Below are positions 4,071 through 5,871 of a stretch of 5,871 nt of DNA, piece after piece (position 1 is the stretch's first letter; each line of letters opens with the position of its first letter). This DNA comes from Candidatus Gottesmanbacteria bacterium. GTDB lineage: Bacteria > Patescibacteriota > Microgenomatia > JACPZF01. The notes below the pieces were generated by a model. That model made no database searches, was not told where the DNA came from, and saw nothing but the letters and a program-made list of their open reading frames with translations. Location: contig JACPZF010000041.1 in assembly GCA_016195615.1 (NCBI GenBank), positions 1 to 5,871 on the forward strand. The letters run 5' to 3'. Made by a program: the position numbers and the translations under genes.

Positions 4071-4142
4071 GCCGACGTAGCTCAGTGGTAGAGCAGCTGT
4101 TTCGTAAACAGCAGGTCGTGAGTTCGATCCTCACTGTCGGCT
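4071..4142 (+). tRNA. tRNA-Thr (anticodon CGT)
   Basis: The acceptor stem GCCGACG (4071-4077) pairs with TGTCGGC (4135-4141), the last pair being G-T; discriminator T4142. The D stem is GCTC/GAGC (4080-4083, 4091-4094). The anticodon stem is GCTGT/ACAGC (4096-4100, 4108-4112), loop TTCGTAA, anticodon CGT (4103-4105), reading ACG. The variable region is 5 nt, and the T stem GTGAG/CTCAC (4118-4122, 4130-4134) has loop TTCGATC. G1-C72 and C2-G71 agree with threonyl-tRNA identity. CCA is not encoded. The next gene's ATG is only 3 nt downstream. Confidence 0.96.
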
Positions 4143-4145
4143 CAG

Positions 4146-4859
4146 ATGAAAAACAGACTTGATCGGGTGCAGGAAAAACGAAGCAGTCAAAAATTAATTT
4201 TTTCCGTTCTTATCGGATTTTTAATTTTGATTTTTCTGGCTTTGTGGGGCGTACCGTCTTTGATTTCCATGAGTATTTTTATTAGCAACATCCGCCATCG
4301 CAACGATCAGATAGTAAAGTCAGTCGATCAAACACCGCTTTTCCCCCCCAGTCTCGAACCCATCAGCGAAGCGACTAATTCCTCGCCGATTTTGCTCAAA
4401 GGATACTCCGACCCGTACAATAAAATCGAGTTGTTTGTCAACGGCACGATAACAAACGACACCACAACTGACGAAACCGGAGTATTCAATTTTAAGGCAG
4501 TCGCTTTAGAAATTGGTACCAATTCCCTGTGGGTCAGAGCTCTAAGGGATGATAAAAAAAGCGATAATTCCAAAATTCTCACCGTCGTCTATAAAAAATC
4601 CGCGCCCAAGCTCGAAATCACGAAGCCCGAAGATAGTGCCACTATTACCGGTGAAAAAAAAGAAGTTTTGGTGTCAGGCGCAACCGACAGCGGGAATGCC
4701 GTTTCCATCAATAATCATTTTTTAATTGTTAATCCCGACGGCTCATTTTTTTACAATTACCCCTTAAACGACGGCGATAACAGTTTAAAAATCACAGCCA
4801 CAGATGGCGCCGGCAATCAAACGGTAATTGAAAGAAAAGTAAAATATTCTTCTTCATAA
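4146..4859 (+). CDS. Membrane-anchored protein with two Ig-like modules
   Basis: The 237-residue protein has a basic N-terminus, one strong hydrophobic segment (about 17-43, LIFSVLIGFLILIFLALW), a linker, then two beta-rich modules. Module 1 (about 64-150) has PILLKGYSDPYNKIELFVNG, a TTDETGVFNF turn and LEIGTNSLWVRALRDD. Module 2 (about 154-235) has PKLEITKPEDSATITGEKKE, the VNPDGSFFYNYPLNDGDNSL stretch and ITATDGAGNQT. The 'G.a......i.vNg.....d..G.F......L..G.N.l.v.a.D' pattern is that of bacterial Ig-like/glucodextranase-B-like surface modules. It is probably exposed on the cell surface in adhesion or envelope assembly; no enzyme domain is present. The ATG is 3 nt after tRNA-Thr with no Shine-Dalgarno site. 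The TAA stop abuts the stop of the convergent minus-strand gene with no base between. Confidence 0.85.
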   Translation: MKNRLDRVQEKRSSQKLIFSVLIGFLILIFLALWGVPSLISMSIFISNIRHRNDQIVKSVDQTPLFPPSLEPISEATNSSPILLKGYSDPYNKIELFVNGTITNDTTTDETGVFNFKAVALEIGTNSLWVRALRDDKKSDNSKILTVVYKKSAPKLEITKPEDSATITGEKKEVLVSGATDSGNAVSINNHFLIVNPDGSFFYNYPLNDGDNSLKITATDGAGNQTVIERKVKYSSS

Positions 4860-5564
4860 TTACGTCATTCTGGCTTGCCCAGAATCTTTTCTAACACTCG
4901 CCAAAAGCAACCACATCCAGATTAAATTGAAAGGATAAAAAAGCGAGTTTTGAAAAAAACTGTGAAAGACTAGGCTTAAAAACGTGGCGACAAATGCTAA
5001 ACCGATCTGACGGGATTTTTTCAGCGCTTTAAGCCCCATTTTAACCATCGTTTGTAAAAGCCAGAGATAAGACAAAAAGCCAACTACACCTGTAGTTGCT
5101 AGTACAAACAAGAAGCTGTTATCTAATCCTCCGGCGCTGTGATTTAAGCTAAATTCCGCAGGCAAGATGAAGCCGGTTTTTAAATTCAAGTAGCGCATGG
5201 TATTAAAACCGTAACCAAAAATTGGCTGTCTGGTAAATAACTCAAAGCTTTTTGACCAATTAGCTATTCTCGCTGTAGTTGTAGACTGCCTACTTAGATT
5301 TCCGCCTTCGCCTTTAGGTTTTGGCAGCAAAATTATTACGACAATTACTATTAACATCATTACCAAAAAAATTCTCATCGCCTTCCTTTGCCAGAAAACC
5401 AAAAAACTTCCCAGGGCAAATGCCAAATAAGAACTTCGCGACCAGGTAAAAATTAAAGCCGGCAGGCCCAAAACTAGGCTTCCTGCTACTAAATAGCGAT
5501 TAGCCAATTGCTTATTTTTAGAAAAAAACGCCAGGGAGAGGATTAAGCTAAAGGCGAGTATCAA
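4860..5564 (-). CDS. O-antigen ligase/Wzy-type protein, C-terminal fragment
   Basis: The frame, counted from a TTG at 5564, gives 234 residues with the Wzy_C (O-antigen ligase/polymerase) signature. TWSRSSYLAF (40-49) follows a membrane helix; ARIANWSKSFELFTRQPIFGYG (98-119) and HSAGGLDNSFLFVLATTGVVGF (142-163) form the large periplasmic loop and its return; several more membrane helices follow. Such proteins ligate or polymerise polysaccharide at the membrane. The frame is open further upstream to a stop at 5649-5651, and that stretch reads YLWDPHCGRLVSVYLDPNFTG, a natural part of the same family. The TTG is therefore an artefact of frame choice, and no ATG precedes the conserved core. This is the back part of a broken gene whose front lies at 5575-5799. 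The stop touches that of the plus-strand Ig-like gene. Confidence 0.8.
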   Translation of the reverse strand: MILAFSLILSLAFFSKNKQLANRYLVAGSLVLGLPALIFTWSRSSYLAFALGSFLVFWQRKAMRIFLVMMLIVIVVIILLPKPKGEGGNLSRQSTTTARIANWSKSFELFTRQPIFGYGFNTMRYLNLKTGFILPAEFSLNHSAGGLDNSFLFVLATTGVVGFLSYLWLLQTMVKMGLKALKKSRQIGLAFVATFLSLVFHSFFQNSLFYPFNLIWMWLLLASVRKDSGQARMT

Positions 5565-5574
5565 TCCGGTAAAA

Positions 5575-5799
5575 TTAGGGTCTAAATAAACCGAAACCAG
5601 ACGGCCACAATGCGGATCCCATAAATATGGGTTCTTTTTTCCAATCGCTTACTTTTACGCCATTTTTAAACCAAAAAAATAAAAGTAGAACTCCGGTTAC
5701 TACATCGTGAGGATAGATCGTTACGCCGGGCCAAAGATCTAGGCGAAAAAGCTGACCCATACTAAGAGTAGCGAAAAGGAGAATAAAAAAATAAATCAT
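5575..5799 (-). CDS. O-antigen ligase/Wzy-type protein, N-terminal fragment
   Basis: ATG at 5799 opens a 74-residue frame. Residues 1-55 look like a genuine start of a polysaccharide ligase/polymerase: helix IYFFILLFATLSMGQLFRL, then LWPGVTIYPHDVVTGVLLLFFWF, including the common 'i...D.v' turn. From about KKEPIF (54-59) the reading turns into GSALWPSGFGLFRP, which is the ligase sequence WDPHCGRLVSVYLDP read in the wrong frame. The five or so membrane helices normally between these parts are missing. The join lies in or near CCCATATTTATGGG (5618-5631). It is thus the front piece of a gene with an internal deletion and frameshift, or a misassembly. The ATG directly follows the stop of an upstream minus-strand gene, suggesting an operon. 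Confidence 0.65.
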   Translation of the reverse strand: MIYFFILLFATLSMGQLFRLDLWPGVTIYPHDVVTGVLLLFFWFKNGVKVSDWKKEPIFMGSALWPSGFGLFRP

Positions 5800-5871
5800 T
5801 TATTTTGGTTTAAAAGAAAAAGCTTGCCGCGTACTAGAAAGGAATGAAAACTCATCATCATAGCCATAACT
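5800..5871 (-). CDS. 3' end of an upstream minus-strand gene, partial
   Basis: Read from the window edge, one frame stays open for 23 codons, SYGYDDEFSF... to ...FSFKPK, and ends in a TAA (5802-5800) directly followed by the ATG of the ligase fragment. The direct stop-start junction suggests an operon, and in envelope loci the upstream gene is often a glycosyltransferase, but the piece is too short to identify. A second frame is also open and ends with an ATGA overlap, so the frame choice is not certain. Confidence 0.4.
   Translation of the reverse strand, partial: SYGYDDEFSFLSSTRQAFSFKPK

Noticed and set aside
770..4142. tRNA-Gly and tRNA-Thr as attachment sites bounding an integrated element
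   Set aside because: No integrase gene is present, and the similarity of the two tRNA 3' ends is only the shared T-arm; no repeated att core is visible.
4328..4582. 84-codon minus-strand frame within the Ig-like gene
   Set aside because: It is antisense to module 1 of the Ig-like protein and has no recognisable features.
1..5871. CRISPR array, insertion sequence or new multi-gene defence system
   Set aside because: No regularly spaced repeats, transposase or helicase/nuclease cluster was found; HigBA and a lone GIY-YIG protein are familiar modules.

Overview
The window is AT-rich bacterial DNA packed with short, closely spaced genes. It reads like a Candidate Phyla Radiation (Patescibacteria) genome, perhaps Microgenomates. 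This assignment is an inference from gene style: small LysM, GIY-YIG, VOC, S51-peptidase-like and HigBA proteins, single scattered tRNA genes without encoded CCA, and almost no Shine-Dalgarno sites. TGA serves as an ordinary stop, so nothing points to the UGA=Gly code of some Patescibacteria. No marker gene is present to settle the taxon.

Layout. (1) 1-840: a membrane-anchored double-LysM protein with a good promoter and the only clear ribosome binding site, followed by a hairpin and tRNA-Gly(CCC). (2) 841-1980: a GC-rich hairpin, a GIY-YIG domain protein, a 37-codon ORF, a small coiled-coil protein and, on the minus strand, a VOC (glyoxalase-fold) protein. (3) 1981-3525: a palindrome-bearing intergenic stretch, a peptidase E-like (S51) protein, and a HigB-HigA toxin-antitoxin pair with a perfect 20-bp palindrome over the stop/start junction. 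(4) 3526-4859: a class I methyltransferase that appears to lack its middle third, a promoter and two inverted repeats, tRNA-Thr(CGT), and a membrane-anchored protein with two Ig-like modules that starts 3 nt after the tRNA. (5) 4860-5871, minus strand: an O-antigen ligase/Wzy-type polysaccharide gene split into two frames and apparently missing an internal block, preceded by the end of another gene.

The genes do not form one pathway. LysM, Ig-like and ligase-type proteins belong to the cell envelope; HigBA, GIY-YIG and the damaged genes give the middle the look of an accessory region. The most interesting signals concern expression and genome integrity. Four starts (1192, 1367, 2893, 3548) lie exactly 6 nt after a -10-like hexamer, which predicts leaderless mRNAs. 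One gene is almost fused to a tRNA, so tRNA 3' processing may make its mRNA 5' end. Two unrelated genes within 2 kb each appear to have lost an internal block, by real gene erosion or by an assembly error. I found no CRISPR array, insertion sequence or recognisable new multi-gene system.
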